The notes below the pieces were generated by a model. The model did not search any database, was not told the DNA's origin, and saw nothing but the letters and a program-made list of their open reading frames with translations. A DNA stretch of 64,000 nucleotides from positions 4,836,001 to 4,900,000 of the forward strand of contig NZ_CP104562.2 of NCBI RefSeq assembly GCF_025398155.2, read 5' to 3'. Below, piece by piece: positions 16,470 through 25,599 of this stretch; the stretch's first letter is position 1; the number at the start of each line of letters is the position of its first letter. The DNA comes from Roseateles amylovorans (lineage in GTDB: Bacteria; Pseudomonadota; Gammaproteobacteria; Burkholderiales; Burkholderiaceae_C). The position numbers and the translations under genes were made by a program.

Positions 16470-18243
16470 GACCGCCGCCGACGGGCGCAAGGCCGCCCCC
16501 GGCACCGACCATTCCCCGCGCGAAGCACTCAAGCTGCTGGCGCAGGCCGCCGCGCCCGAACGCCGCGGGCTGGTGAAGGGACTAGGCTGGCTGGTGGTCG
16601 CCGCCGCCCTGGAGGCCATCGGGCCGATCCTGGGCAAGCACTTCATCGATGTCCATGTACTGCCACGCCAGTTCGACCTGGCCGCGATGGCGCTGCTGCT
16701 GGGCGCCATGCTGCTCAGCGGCTGGGCGGCGAGCCTGCTGCGGTATGCGCAGTTGCGGCGCATGGCCTCGGTGGCTCGGCGCTCGGTGCTGCGGCTGCGC
16801 GAGCAGGTGTATGCCCATGTGCTGGCGCAGCCGATGGCCTTCTTCGACCGCAGCATTTCCGGTCAGCTGCTCAGCCGCATCACCAACGACACCGATGCGG
16901 TGAACAACCTCTACCGCCAGGTGCTGTTCGTGATGCTGGACTCCAGCATCGTGGTGCTGGGCGCGCTGGCGGCGATGGCCTGGCTGGATTGGCGCTTGAT
17001 GCTGATCGTGGTGGCGCTGGTGCCCGCCAGCTCCGGCATCATCTGGCTGTACCAGCGGGCCAGCAGCGAGCCGGTGCAACGCGCCCGTGCCCTGCGCGCG
17101 GACCTGAATGCCCAGATGGCCGAGAGCATGGCCGGCATGGCGATGCTGCAGTCCGCCGGCGCCTCCCAGCGTTTCGCCGCCCGGTATGAGGCCGCCAATC
17201 AGGCGCAGCTGCAGGCGCGTGTGCTGGAACTGCGCGCCAATGCCTGGTTGCTGCGCCCGGCACTGGACCTGCTCAATGTCCTGCTGATCGTCACCGTGAT
17301 CTACGGCTTCGGCCTGCGCGAGGTCTCCGGGATCGAGGTCGGCCTGCTCTATGCCTTCCTGGCCTACATCGCCCGGGTGGTCGAACCGCTGATCCAGATC
17401 ACCATGCAGTTCAGCCAGTTGCAGCAGGCGCTGGTGGCCGCCTCGCGGGTCCGGGCGCTGCTGCAGGAGCCGGCCGAGCCGCGCTCCCAACGCGCCGACC
17501 TGCGGGTGACCCAGGGGGCGATCCGCTTCGAGCATCTGCAGTTCAGCTACAAGCCGGGGCAGCCGGTGCTGCACGATCTGGATCTGGAGGTGGCGCCTGG
17601 CAGCTTCGTCGGCATCGCCGGCCACACCGGCTCCGGCAAGTCGACCCTGCTGGCGCTGCTGCTGCGCTTCTATCAGCCGCAGCAAGGCCGCATCCTCGTG
17701 GACGGGCAGGCCCTGGAACAATTGCCGGACGAGGCCTTCCACGCCGCGCTGGGCCTGGTCCCTCAAGAGCCCTATCTGATCGCCGGCACGGTGCGGGAGA
17801 ACATCCGCATGGGCCGCGCCATGTCGGACGACCGCATCGAAGCCGCCGCCCGCGATGCCCGGGCCCATGACTTCCTCATGGCCCTGCCCAACGGCTACGA
17901 CAGCCGCCTGGGCGACGGCGGATTGGCGGTATCCACCGGCCAGAAGCAGTTGATCGCCCTGGCCCGCGCCCTGGCCGGCGATCCGCGCATCCTGTTGCTG
18001 GATGAGGCGACCGCCAACATCGACAGCGCCACCGAGTCGCAGGTCGGCGACGCCCTTCGCGCGCTGCACGGTCGGGTCACGGTGATCGCGATTGCGCACC
18101 GGCTGTCCACGCTGCGCGATGCCGATCAGATCGTGGTGCTGAATCACGGTCGCCTGGCCGAGCGCGGCACCCATGACGCGCTGATGCGCATCGACGGCGG
18201 CCTCTACCAGCGGCTGGTGCAGTTGCAGGCGCTGGAAGAGTGA
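16456..18243 (+). CDS. Heterodimeric ABC exporter subunit, MdlB-like
   Basis: 595 residues from a TTG at 16456. I chose this start because GGAGG (16445-16449) lies 6 bases upstream and no closer ATG exists; it overlaps the upstream coding sequence by 14 bp, implying translational coupling. A membrane domain (about 40-340) is followed by an NBD: Walker A GHTGSGKST, Q-loop LVPQEPYLIA, Walker B ILLLDEATANID with the catalytic Glu, and a signature degenerated to VSTGQKQL. A degenerate signature with an intact Glu is complementary to MdlA's canonical signature with Asp, as expected of an asymmetric heterodimer. Confidence 0.9.
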   Translation: MTLPETAADGRKAAPGTDHSPREALKLLAQAAAPERRGLVKGLGWLVVAAALEAIGPILGKHFIDVHVLPRQFDLAAMALLLGAMLLSGWAASLLRYAQLRRMASVARRSVLRLREQVYAHVLAQPMAFFDRSISGQLLSRITNDTDAVNNLYRQVLFVMLDSSIVVLGALAAMAWLDWRLMLIVVALVPASSGIIWLYQRASSEPVQRARALRADLNAQMAESMAGMAMLQSAGASQRFAARYEAANQAQLQARVLELRANAWLLRPALDLLNVLLIVTVIYGFGLREVSGIEVGLLYAFLAYIARVVEPLIQITMQFSQLQQALVAASRVRALLQEPAEPRSQRADLRVTQGAIRFEHLQFSYKPGQPVLHDLDLEVAPGSFVGIAGHTGSGKSTLLALLLRFYQPQQGRILVDGQALEQLPDEAFHAALGLVPQEPYLIAGTVRENIRMGRAMSDDRIEAAARDARAHDFLMALPNGYDSRLGDGGLAVSTGQKQLIALARALAGDPRILLLDEATANIDSATESQVGDALRALHGRVTVIAIAHRLSTLRDADQIVVLNHGRLAERGTHDALMRIDGGLYQRLVQLQALEE

Positions 18244-18327
18244 GCCTCCCCGGCGCCGCCCGCGGCCGATGCGGCTGTCAGCGGCGCGCCGAGACGGTCA
18301 GCCCCCGCTGCCGCCTTGGCGCGAGCC

Positions 18328-18510
18328 CTACAACAGCAGCGCGAGACGTTCCAGGATCAGCACGGCGAAGAAGCCGATGCCGGCGATCACGGTCCACTTG
18401 ATCAGCAGGATGCCGCGGTGGCGCCACACCGGCTGCTTGGTGCCGATGTAGACCGCAAAGCAGATCAGGCCCGCGAACAGCAGCAAGCCGAAGACGAGTC
18501 GGAAGATCAT
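18328..18510 (-). CDS. Small two-helix membrane protein
   Basis: 60 residues from the ATG at 18510 (a GTG one codon upstream is possible). Two hydrophobic segments (3-22 and 38-58) flank a basic loop TKQPVWRHRG. It lies 28 bp downstream of the lpxC stop on the same strand, so it is probably co-transcribed with lpxC. I do not recognise a named family. Confidence 0.65.
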   Translation of the reverse strand: MIFRLVFGLLLFAGLICFAVYIGTKQPVWRHRGILLIKWTVIAGIGFFAVLILERLALLL

Positions 18511-18538
18511 CACGAGACGGACTCCTCGGGTCGACCGG

Positions 18539-19474
18539 TCACCAGGCGGGCGCCAGTTCGGCGAATCCGGGAGGGGCTTCGCGGTCGTCCTCGAAGGTGA
18601 CGATCTCATACGCCTCGGCGTCTGCCAGCAGCTCCCGCAGCAGCAGGTTGTTCAGCGCATGGCCGCCTTTGAAGGAGGTGTAGGCCGCCAGCAGCGGATG
18701 GCCGACCACCTGCATGTCGCCGATGGCGTCGAGAATCTTGTGCTTGACGAACTCGTCGTCGTAGCGGAGGCCCTCGGCATTGAGCACGCGGTAGTCGTCC
18801 ACCACGATGGCGTTGTCCATGCTGCCGCCCAGCGTCAGGCCGCGCGAGCGCATGAGCTCGATGTCCTTGGTCATGCCGAAGGTGCGGGCCCGCGCGATCT
18901 CGCGCTTGTACTCGCCGCTGCCCATGTCGAACACGTACTGCTGGCCGGTGGCGGCCACTGCCGGGTTGTCGAACTCGATCTGGAAGCTGAGGGTGTAGCC
19001 ATGGTGCGGCACCAGCTTGGCCCACATCAGGCTCTTGCCTTCGCCGCGACGCACTTCCACCGGCTTCTTCACCCGCAGGAACTGCTTGGGCGCGTTCTGC
19101 AGCTCGATGCCGGCCGACTGCAGCAGGAAGACATAGCTGGCGGCGGAGCCGTCCAGCACCGGGACTTCATCCGCGTTGATGTCGATCAGCAGATTGTCCA
19201 GACCCAGGCCGGCGCAGGCCGACAGCAGGTGCTCGATGGTCTGCACCTTGGGCTGTCCAGGATCGCCCTTCGGGCTGATGGTGGTGGCCATGCGGGTGTC
19301 GCAGACATTGGTCGTGCTCACCGGGATATCGACCGGCTGGGCCAGGTCGACACGGCGGAACACGATGCCGGTGCCCGGCGCGGCGGGACGCAGCGTGATC
19401 TCGACCTTCTGGCCGCTGTGGATGCCGACACCGACGGCCCGGGTCAGCGACTTGATGGTTCGTTGCTTCAGCAT
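18539..19474 (-). CDS. lpxC: UDP-3-O-acyl-N-acetylglucosamine deacetylase
   Basis: 311 residues from the ATG at 19474, which gives the conserved MLKQRTIKS start; an ATG three codons upstream is also present. LpxC is the zinc-dependent committed step of lipid A synthesis. The zinc-ligand motif TIEHLLSACAGLGLDN, the FDMGSGEYKREIARARTFGM block and KHKILDAIGD with GHPL are all present. Unusually, it is separated from ftsZ by a histidine-kinase gene whose stop is only about 25 bp upstream of this start. Confidence 0.97.
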   Translation of the reverse strand: MLKQRTIKSLTRAVGVGIHSGQKVEITLRPAAPGTGIVFRRVDLAQPVDIPVSTTNVCDTRMATTISPKGDPGQPKVQTIEHLLSACAGLGLDNLLIDINADEVPVLDGSAASYVFLLQSAGIELQNAPKQFLRVKKPVEVRRGEGKSLMWAKLVPHHGYTLSFQIEFDNPAVAATGQQYVFDMGSGEYKREIARARTFGMTKDIELMRSRGLTLGGSMDNAIVVDDYRVLNAEGLRYDDEFVKHKILDAIGDMQVVGHPLLAAYTSFKGGHALNNLLLRELLADAEAYEIVTFEDDREAPPGFAELAPAW

Positions 19475-19498
19475 GGGGCGCATTGTCCCAAAACCGCG

Positions 19499-21853
19499 TC
19501 AACCTTGCTGGGGCAACGGTTCCGCATCACTGCGATGCACCGGCAGCCGCAGGGTGACCACCGTGCCGTGTCCGGGGCTGCTGTCCACCCGGATGCTGCC
19601 ACCGAGCTGCCGGGCGCGGCGCTGCAGGCCGCGCAAGCCGCGGCCCTGGGCCACGCTGGCGACGTCGAAGCCCTCGCCGTCATCCTCGACCCGGATCTCC
19701 ACCCGCTTACCCAGGTCCCGCGTTACCACACGCACCCGCGAGGCGCGTGCATGCTTGAGCGCATTGGTCAACGCCTCCTGCATCAGCCGCAGCACATGCA
19801 GTGCATCCGGCGGCTCCAGCCATTCCAGCACCGGCAGGTCATGCACATCCCACTCGAGCCGGAGTCCGCCGAGCTGCAGGCGCTTGCCCAGGCGATAGCG
19901 CATGGTCGCCAGCAGCGACACCAGGTCATGCCCCACCGGCTCGAGCGAATCGATCACCAGCCGCAGGTCATCCACGCATTCACGCAGCACGTCGACCACC
20001 TGCTCCTGCGGCATGGAGCCCTGCTCCACCGCCACCATCGCCGACAGCAACGACGAGCCCAGCCCGTCGTGCATGTCCTGCATCAAACGCTGTCGCTCCA
20101 ACAGCAGCGCCTGCTGCCGCTCCGCTTCACGCAGCTTGTCGTGCTGGGCGCGCAACTGGTCGCTCTGCTCGGACAGACGCTGGGCCAGCTCACCATTGGC
20201 GCGCTCCACGCCGCGCAGGGCCTCGATGTAGCGGTACTGCACCGCATACAGGAAGCTGGCCAGGATCACCAAGGTGGAGAACGGCATCAGATAGACGTGT
20301 TCCGGCCACCACCAGCCGGCCAGCAGGCCCAGGTCGTGAATGCCCAGGGCAATGCCGATCACCAAGGCCGCCGCGATCAGGCGCAGCTCCCGCGTGCCTT
20401 GACGCCACGCAATGGTGGCGACAAAGCCGGTGCCCGCCAGCCCCACCACCGCATTGCAGATGTGCATCAGCACCAGCGAATCGAAGCCCCGCCCCCACAG
20501 CGGCAGCGACGCCAGGCTGGCCACCAGCACGAAGAGCCCGACCAGCCGCTCGAATCGGGCAAAGCGCTGCCGCGCGAAGCGCAACGCAAAGAGGAAGGTC
20601 AGCAGCATCACCCAGGACATCGACGCATGGGTCAGCCACCAGAACCATTCCAGGGCGTCACGGGTACGGGGCAGGTCCAGGTGATAGTGGAGATTGCGCA
20701 GCAGCCAGGCCACGCTGGCCAGTGCAAACAGCAGATAGGCCGGATCCTCGCGGCGCTTGAACCACAGCGCCAGCGCGAACAGGCCCATCGTCACCAGCGT
20801 CAGCCCGGTCGCCTGCGGCACGCCCACCTGCAGCGCCCAGCGGCGATCATGCCGCGGCTCCAGGTCTTCACGGGCCCCGAGCCACACGCTGGACACCGAG
20901 TAATAACCGCCCTGCATCACCGGCACGGCGATCACGACTTCGATTTCGCGCTCTTCCTGCAACTCGGTGAGCGCGGCCGGCAGGACCACCCACAACGGCC
21001 GCACCCACTGCTCCCGCGCACCGGACTGGTTGTCGAACACCGGACGCCAACCGCCATCGGTCTTGACCAGCACCGCCGCGGCCAGTGCCACCAGACGCGG
21101 CATGTAGAGGGCCACGCTGGTGGGCCAGCGACCCTGCGGTGCGGCGTAGCGCACCCGGTACCAACGCATCTGGAATCGGCGTGACTCGCCGCCCTCTTCG
21201 CCTGCGGCCTCACGTTGCTGCACCTCGGGCAGCGACACCGCTGTCCAAGCCTGCGACTGGGTGGGGGGCAAGAGATCGGCCGGCAGCTTGCCTTCGCCGC
21301 CGTCCATCGAGCGCAAGCCGCGCCACCAGGCACGGAGTTGCTCCGGCGACCAATCGGTGGTGGCCACCCAGGCCTCGGTGGCCCGCTGGGCACCCGGCCC
21401 GGTCATCGGGGCCAGCACCGAGCCCGGAGCCCCTTCGACCAGGGCGGCCTTCGGCGGCAGTGCGACCAGGGTTGGCTGAGGCTCGGTTTGAGCCACCTGT
21501 GCGGCCACCAGCCCCGGACAGAGCGACATCAGCGCGGACAAGACCCCGAGGAGCAGCCATTGAAGCTGCGGCCAACGCGCCGTGAGCGCAGCGCGCGCGG
21601 CAGACTCGGCACCTTGGGAGAGATTCGACAGCCCCGCCGTCACGGTGCGGGCTGGCGTCCGGGATCCGAAGATCGATGCGATCGTTGCGATCGATGCAAT
21701 CCTTGCGATCGATGCCATCGCACCAATCAAAGCGATCAATGCCATCAGAAGCCGGATCGGGCCACGGAGCCCACCGCCGTCCTCACGGGCGGCACCCAAC
21801 GCACGCGCGGCGCGATCGGTCGCTGTCTCCCTTGTTCGGCTTCCCTGGACCAT
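19499..21853 (-). CDS. Membrane sensor histidine kinase, 7TMR-DISM type with NarX-like catalytic core
   Basis: Up to 784 residues from 21853; the true start is uncertain because the first about 75 residues include a repeat-encoded Ile/Ala stretch. A signal-peptide-like segment (about 85-120) precedes an extracytoplasmic region (about 120-330). Multiple membrane helices (about 335-545) fit a 7TMR-DISM module. A cytoplasmic coiled coil leads to the HisKA_3 motif RLMQDMHDGLG with phospho-accepting His near residue 595, then a HATPase domain with N box LMQEALTNALKHA, G1 DDGEGF and GRGLRGLQRRA. This is the NarX/UhpB-type kinase fold that partners LuxR-type regulators; none is adjacent. It sits between ftsZ and lpxC. 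Confidence 0.85.
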   Translation of the reverse strand: MVQGSRTRETATDRAARALGAAREDGGGLRGPIRLLMALIALIGAMASIARIASIATIASIFGSRTPARTVTAGLSNLSQGAESAARAALTARWPQLQWLLLGVLSALMSLCPGLVAAQVAQTEPQPTLVALPPKAALVEGAPGSVLAPMTGPGAQRATEAWVATTDWSPEQLRAWWRGLRSMDGGEGKLPADLLPPTQSQAWTAVSLPEVQQREAAGEEGGESRRFQMRWYRVRYAAPQGRWPTSVALYMPRLVALAAAVLVKTDGGWRPVFDNQSGAREQWVRPLWVVLPAALTELQEEREIEVVIAVPVMQGGYYSVSSVWLGAREDLEPRHDRRWALQVGVPQATGLTLVTMGLFALALWFKRREDPAYLLFALASVAWLLRNLHYHLDLPRTRDALEWFWWLTHASMSWVMLLTFLFALRFARQRFARFERLVGLFVLVASLASLPLWGRGFDSLVLMHICNAVVGLAGTGFVATIAWRQGTRELRLIAAALVIGIALGIHDLGLLAGWWWPEHVYLMPFSTLVILASFLYAVQYRYIEALRGVERANGELAQRLSEQSDQLRAQHDKLREAERQQALLLERQRLMQDMHDGLGSSLLSAMVAVEQGSMPQEQVVDVLRECVDDLRLVIDSLEPVGHDLVSLLATMRYRLGKRLQLGGLRLEWDVHDLPVLEWLEPPDALHVLRLMQEALTNALKHARASRVRVVTRDLGKRVEIRVEDDGEGFDVASVAQGRGLRGLQRRARQLGGSIRVDSSPGHGTVVTLRLPVHRSDAEPLPQQG
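21671..21742. repeat. 18-bp tandem repeat within the kinase N-terminal coding region
   Basis: Four 18-bp units start at 21671, 21689, 21707 and 21725; the first three begin GATCGATGC and the last has diverged. On the minus strand it encodes an Ile/Ala/Ser-rich repeating peptide (IARIASIATIASI). Being a multiple of 3, unit gain or loss would keep frame. It may lie upstream of the true kinase start. Confidence 0.75.
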
Positions 21854-21961
21854 TCAGCACTCTGTCGGTGTTATTGCGCGCTGGCGCATGGGCCGCAAGT
21901 GTGCCGAAGTTCCGCTTGGCGGACGAGCCCAGAATTGAAACAAGAAAAAGCGCTCACCCAG

Positions 21962-21994
21962 AAAAAAGGCCATGCCGGTGACGGCATGGCCTTG
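21962..21994 (-). terminator. Rho-independent terminator downstream of ftsZ
   Basis: Minus-strand perfect 10-bp stem GGCCATGCCG / CGGCATGGCC (21982-21991 and 21968-21977) with a 4-nt loop, followed by TTTTTT (21962-21967). It lies about 40 bp after the ftsZ stop and before the kinase gene, closing the division cluster. Confidence 0.93.
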
Positions 21995-22031
21995 AAGCTG
22001 ATGGTGAGTTGGCGTGTCGATCGAGGTCGAC

Positions 22032-23270
22032 TCAGTCCGCCTGCTTGCGCAGGAAGGCCGGGATCTCGATTTCGTCCATGCCGTTGGACGACAGGGCCTC
22101 GACCTTGGCTGCAGCCGTACGGCCATGGCGCCAGACGCTCGGCACGTTCATGCTGCCGAAGTCCGCTGCGCTCATCGTGGCGGCCGGGGTGGCGATGCCG
22201 CCCTGTGCCGCCGCGGATCCAGGCATGACCACCGGTTGCGTCAGCACCGGCATGTTGTCGGTGCCAGTGCGCAACTGGGTCTGCTGCACGACCTGCAACG
22301 GCTGCTGCTTCTGGTTGCGCTGGCTCAGGCCGGTCGCGATGACGGTCACGCGCAGTTGGTCGCCCAGGCTGTCGTCGTAGGCCGTGCCGTAGATGATGTG
22401 CGCATCGTCCGCGGCATAGCGCTTGATGGCGGTCATCGCGTTGCGGCTTTCGGCCAGCTTGAAGTTGTTGCGACCCGCCGCAATCAGCACGAGCACGCCG
22501 CGCGCGCCCGACAGGTCGATGCCTTCCAGCAGCGGGCAAGCCACCGCCAGCTCGGCCGCCTTGGCGGCACGGTCCGGACCAGCGGCCACCGCCGTGCCCA
22601 TCATCGCCTTGCCGGGCTCGCTCATCACCGTCTTGACGTCTTCGAAGTCGACGTTCACCAGGCCAGGCATGTGGATGATGTCCGAGATGCCGCCCACCGC
22701 ATTCTTCAGCACGTCATTGGCATGCGCGAAGGCTTGATCCTGGGTGATGTCGTCGCCCAGGACTTCCAGCAGCTTGTCGTTGAGCACGACGATCAGCGAA
22801 TCCACATTCGCTTCGAGCTCGGCCAGACCGGCATCGGCGGCCTTGCCGCGACGCGAGCCTTCGAATTCGAACGGCTTGGTGACCACGCCGACGGTCAGGA
22901 TGCCCATCTCCTTGGCGATGCGCGCAATCACGGGGGCCGCACCGGTGCCGGTGCCGCCGCCCATGCCGGCGGTGATGAACAGCATGTGCGCACCGGTGAT
23001 CGATTCGCGGATGCGCGCCTCGGCCTCTTCGGCGGCCGTGCGGCCGACCTCGGGCTTGGCACCCGCGCCCAGGCCGGTATGGCCCAGTTGCAGGAGTTGG
23101 TCAGCCTTGGAGCGATTCAGGGCCTGTGCATCGGTGTTCGCCACGACGAACTCCACGCCCTGGACACCTTGCGCAATCATGTGTTCAACGGCATTACCGC
23201 CGCCGCCGCCCACACCGATCACCTTGATCTGGGTGCCTTGATCAAACTCTTCGATCATCTCGATGGCCAT
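22032..23270 (-). CDS. ftsZ: Cell division GTPase FtsZ
   Basis: 412 residues from the ATG at 23270, chosen because AGGAGG lies 6 bases upstream (23277-23282). Tubulin-like GTPase forming the Z ring. The nucleotide-binding GVGGGGGNAVEHM, the tubulin signature GGGTGTGAAPVIA and the T7-loop region NVDFEDVKTVM are intact. The C-terminal FtsA-binding peptide is present as DEIEIPAFLRKQAD after a Gln/Thr-rich linker. It is followed by a strong terminator at 21962-21994. The gap to ftsA is 113 bp, enough for an additional promoter, which I could not identify confidently. Confidence 0.98.
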   Translation of the reverse strand: MAIEMIEEFDQGTQIKVIGVGGGGGNAVEHMIAQGVQGVEFVVANTDAQALNRSKADQLLQLGHTGLGAGAKPEVGRTAAEEAEARIRESITGAHMLFITAGMGGGTGTGAAPVIARIAKEMGILTVGVVTKPFEFEGSRRGKAADAGLAELEANVDSLIVVLNDKLLEVLGDDITQDQAFAHANDVLKNAVGGISDIIHMPGLVNVDFEDVKTVMSEPGKAMMGTAVAAGPDRAAKAAELAVACPLLEGIDLSGARGVLVLIAAGRNNFKLAESRNAMTAIKRYAADDAHIIYGTAYDDSLGDQLRVTVIATGLSQRNQKQQPLQVVQQTQLRTGTDNMPVLTQPVVMPGSAAAQGGIATPAATMSAADFGSMNVPSVWRHGRTAAAKVEALSSNGMDEIEIPAFLRKQAD

Positions 23271-23383
23271 ATCAAACCTCCTGTCCATATTGTGCAACTA
23301 CCATCAGCAAAATTGAAGTGGGGCGCGCCCCATTTTTGCCCCTCGTTCCGGGGCCATACCCGGTCACAGAGGCCAGGAAAACT

Positions 23384-24613
23384 CTAGAAATTACCAAGAA
23401 ACCAATCCTTCGCCCGTCCGAAGAGGGTCTTCACCGAACCTGCCTGCTGGGCCGCCTTGAATCCCCGGGTGCGCGACAGGCGGGCCTCTTCCAGCAAACC
23501 CATCACGGTGGCGGAACGGGGATTGGCCACCATGTCAAACAGGGCACCGTTGTAAGTGGGATTTCCCCGTCGTACCGGTTTCAGGAAAATATCCTCCGCC
23601 AGTTCCACCATCCCAGGCATCACCGACGATCCGCCCGACAGCACGATCCCGGACGACAGCAGCTCTTCATAGCCCGATTCCCGGATCACCTGGTGCACGA
23701 GCGAGAAGATTTCTTCCACGCGCGGCTCGATCACGCCCGCCAAGGCCTGCTTGGAGAGCATGCGGGGTGCCCGGTCGCCCAAACCCGGCACTTCCACCTG
23801 ATCGGACGGATCCGCCAGTAATTGTTTGGCCACGCCGTGCTCGACCTTGATTTCCTCCGCATCCTTGGTCGGCGTGCGCAGGGCCATCGCGATATCGCTG
23901 GTAATCAGATCCCCGGCGATTGGAATGACGGCGGTGTGGCGGATCGACCCGCCGGTGAAGATCGCCACATCGGTGGTGCCGGCGCCGATGTCGACCAGCG
24001 CGACGCCCAGGTCCCGCTCGTCGGAAGTGAGTGCCGCCAAACTGGAGGCGCTCGGATTCAGCACAAGCTGCTCCACTTCCAGGCCGCAGCGACGCACGCA
24101 TTTGACGATGTTTTCAGCCGCACTCTGAGCGCCGGTCACGATGTGGACCTTGACCTCCAGCCGCCCCCCGCTCATGCCGATGGGTTCCTTGACCTCGTGG
24201 CCATCGATCACAAATTCCTGAGGCTCGACCAGCAAAAGCCGCTGGTCGTTCGGGATATTGATGGCCTTGGCGGTTTCAACCACCCGCGCCACATCCACCG
24301 GGGTGACCTCCTTGTCCCGCACGATCACCATGCCGGTGGAGTTTTGACCGCGAATATGGCTGCCGGTAATGCCGGTGAAAACCCGGGCAATCCGGCAGTC
24401 GGCCATCATTTCGGCTTCCTTGAGCGCCTGCTGAATCGACTGCACCGTGGCGTCGATATTGACCACCACGCCGCGCTTCAGTCCATGGCTGGGCGCCACG
24501 CCCAGACCGGCAATGCGCAATTCCCCATTGCCCATCACCTCAGCCACCACCGCCATGATCTTGGCGGTACCGATGTCCAACCCGACGACCAAATCTTTGT
24601 ATTCCTTGGCCAT
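23384..24613 (-). CDS. ftsA: Cell division protein FtsA
   Basis: 409 residues from the ATG at 24613; a TTG four codons upstream is less likely because GAGGACA lies before the ATG. Actin-like ATPase that anchors FtsZ to the membrane. Seen: VVGLDIGTAKIMAVV (phosphate 1), LVDIGAGTTDVAIF (phosphate 2), GIVLSGGSSVMPG (adenosine) and a C-terminal amphipathic helix RAKDWFLGNF for membrane binding. It follows ftsQ by 8 bp. Codon third positions are a little less GC-rich than in the mur genes. Confidence 0.97.
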   Translation of the reverse strand: MAKEYKDLVVGLDIGTAKIMAVVAEVMGNGELRIAGLGVAPSHGLKRGVVVNIDATVQSIQQALKEAEMMADCRIARVFTGITGSHIRGQNSTGMVIVRDKEVTPVDVARVVETAKAINIPNDQRLLLVEPQEFVIDGHEVKEPIGMSGGRLEVKVHIVTGAQSAAENIVKCVRRCGLEVEQLVLNPSASSLAALTSDERDLGVALVDIGAGTTDVAIFTGGSIRHTAVIPIAGDLITSDIAMALRTPTKDAEEIKVEHGVAKQLLADPSDQVEVPGLGDRAPRMLSKQALAGVIEPRVEEIFSLVHQVIRESGYEELLSSGIVLSGGSSVMPGMVELAEDIFLKPVRRGNPTYNGALFDMVANPRSATVMGLLEEARLSRTRGFKAAQQAGSVKTLFGRAKDWFLGNF

Positions 24614-24621
24614 GCCTGTCC

Positions 24622-25461
24622 TCAATTCTTCTTGGTGGCGCCCTTGGGCGCGTTTGAAACCGTCGTCACACCGGCCAGCCGAACCGCATATCCCTGCTCA
24701 TGGCGGAGATCGGCCGAAATCAGCGAGGTGTGATAGCGCGCGGTGATCTGGGGAATGCTGGCGATAAATTGGCCATATCGCGCAACCACCTCCGCCTCGG
24801 TCCCGCGTCCCAATTCGATGACCGACCCTTTTTCCAGCGTGGCGCGCCAGGAGCCTCGTCCGGACAAATCCAGCCGCTCCACGCCTTCATTGAGTTTCCT
24901 GCGGGTCAGTTGATCGAGTTCCCGCCACATCGACAACATGGCGCCGGAGGTTTTCTCCGGGCCGGCCAGGGTGGGCAGATCGTCATCCTCGACATCGCCG
25001 AGGTTGGCTTCGAACACCTCGCCGAAGCTGTTGACCAGTTGGGTGTCGACCACCGCGTCGCTGTCCGCGTCCGCGTTTTCCGCTTTGGTTTCCCAATAGG
25101 CGGCGGGGCGATGTTCTTCCAGACGCACCACCAACTGGCGCGGCCAGATCCGCTGCACCGTGGCGTGCCGAACCCAGGGCACCGATTCGAACGCCTGCCG
25201 CGCGCTCTTGAGGTTCATCGTCAGGAAACCGCCGCTCAAACGCGGCAGCGCATTGGCACGCAGCGAGGCACTGCTGTTGCGGGTGACGTCGCCTTCCACC
25301 GTGATGGACCGGATGGCCAGGAAGGGTTGCCGCACCAGCCACTGCAACCCGATCGCCAGGCCGCCCGCCACCACCAGCAAGGTCAGCAACGCCGCGACGG
25401 CGTTCATCACTCGGATGTCCGACGGCAACGGTGTGGCCTGGCTGGTGAAGGTGGCGCCCAT
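24622..25461 (-). CDS. ftsQ: Cell division protein FtsQ
   Basis: 279 residues. One N-terminal membrane helix (about 22-45) is followed by a periplasmic POTRA domain (RSITVEGDVTRNSSASL through LVVRLEEHRPAAYWE) and the FtsQ C-terminal domain, which scaffolds FtsL/FtsB at the divisome. The N-terminal cytoplasmic tail is short. Its upstream gap to ddlB (25462-25599) contains the hexanucleotide array at 25529-25580. The start at 25461 is the only convincing ATG. Confidence 0.94.
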   Translation of the reverse strand: MGATFTSQATPLPSDIRVMNAVAALLTLLVVAGGLAIGLQWLVRQPFLAIRSITVEGDVTRNSSASLRANALPRLSGGFLTMNLKSARQAFESVPWVRHATVQRIWPRQLVVRLEEHRPAAYWETKAENADADSDAVVDTQLVNSFGEVFEANLGDVEDDDLPTLAGPEKTSGAMLSMWRELDQLTRRKLNEGVERLDLSGRGSWRATLEKGSVIELGRGTEAEVVARYGQFIASIPQITARYHTSLISADLRHEQGYAVRLAGVTTVSNAPKGATKKN

Positions 25462-25528
25462 GGTGGCGATGGCTCGGTCGATGTGGGTGAAGGGGATGGG
25501 TGTTCGAACGGGGCTGGGTCCGGCGTTT

Positions 25529-25580
<52 letters not shown>

Positions 25581-25599
25581 ATTGCGCTCGTCGCGGCGA

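Noticed and set aside
18659..21184. 841-codon plus-strand open frame
   Set aside because: Opposite strand of lpxC and the histidine kinase; His/Gln/Arg-rich shadow typical of high-GC DNA.
22014..23387. 457-codon plus-strand open frame
   Set aside because: Exact antisense of ftsZ, whose protein is unmistakable.
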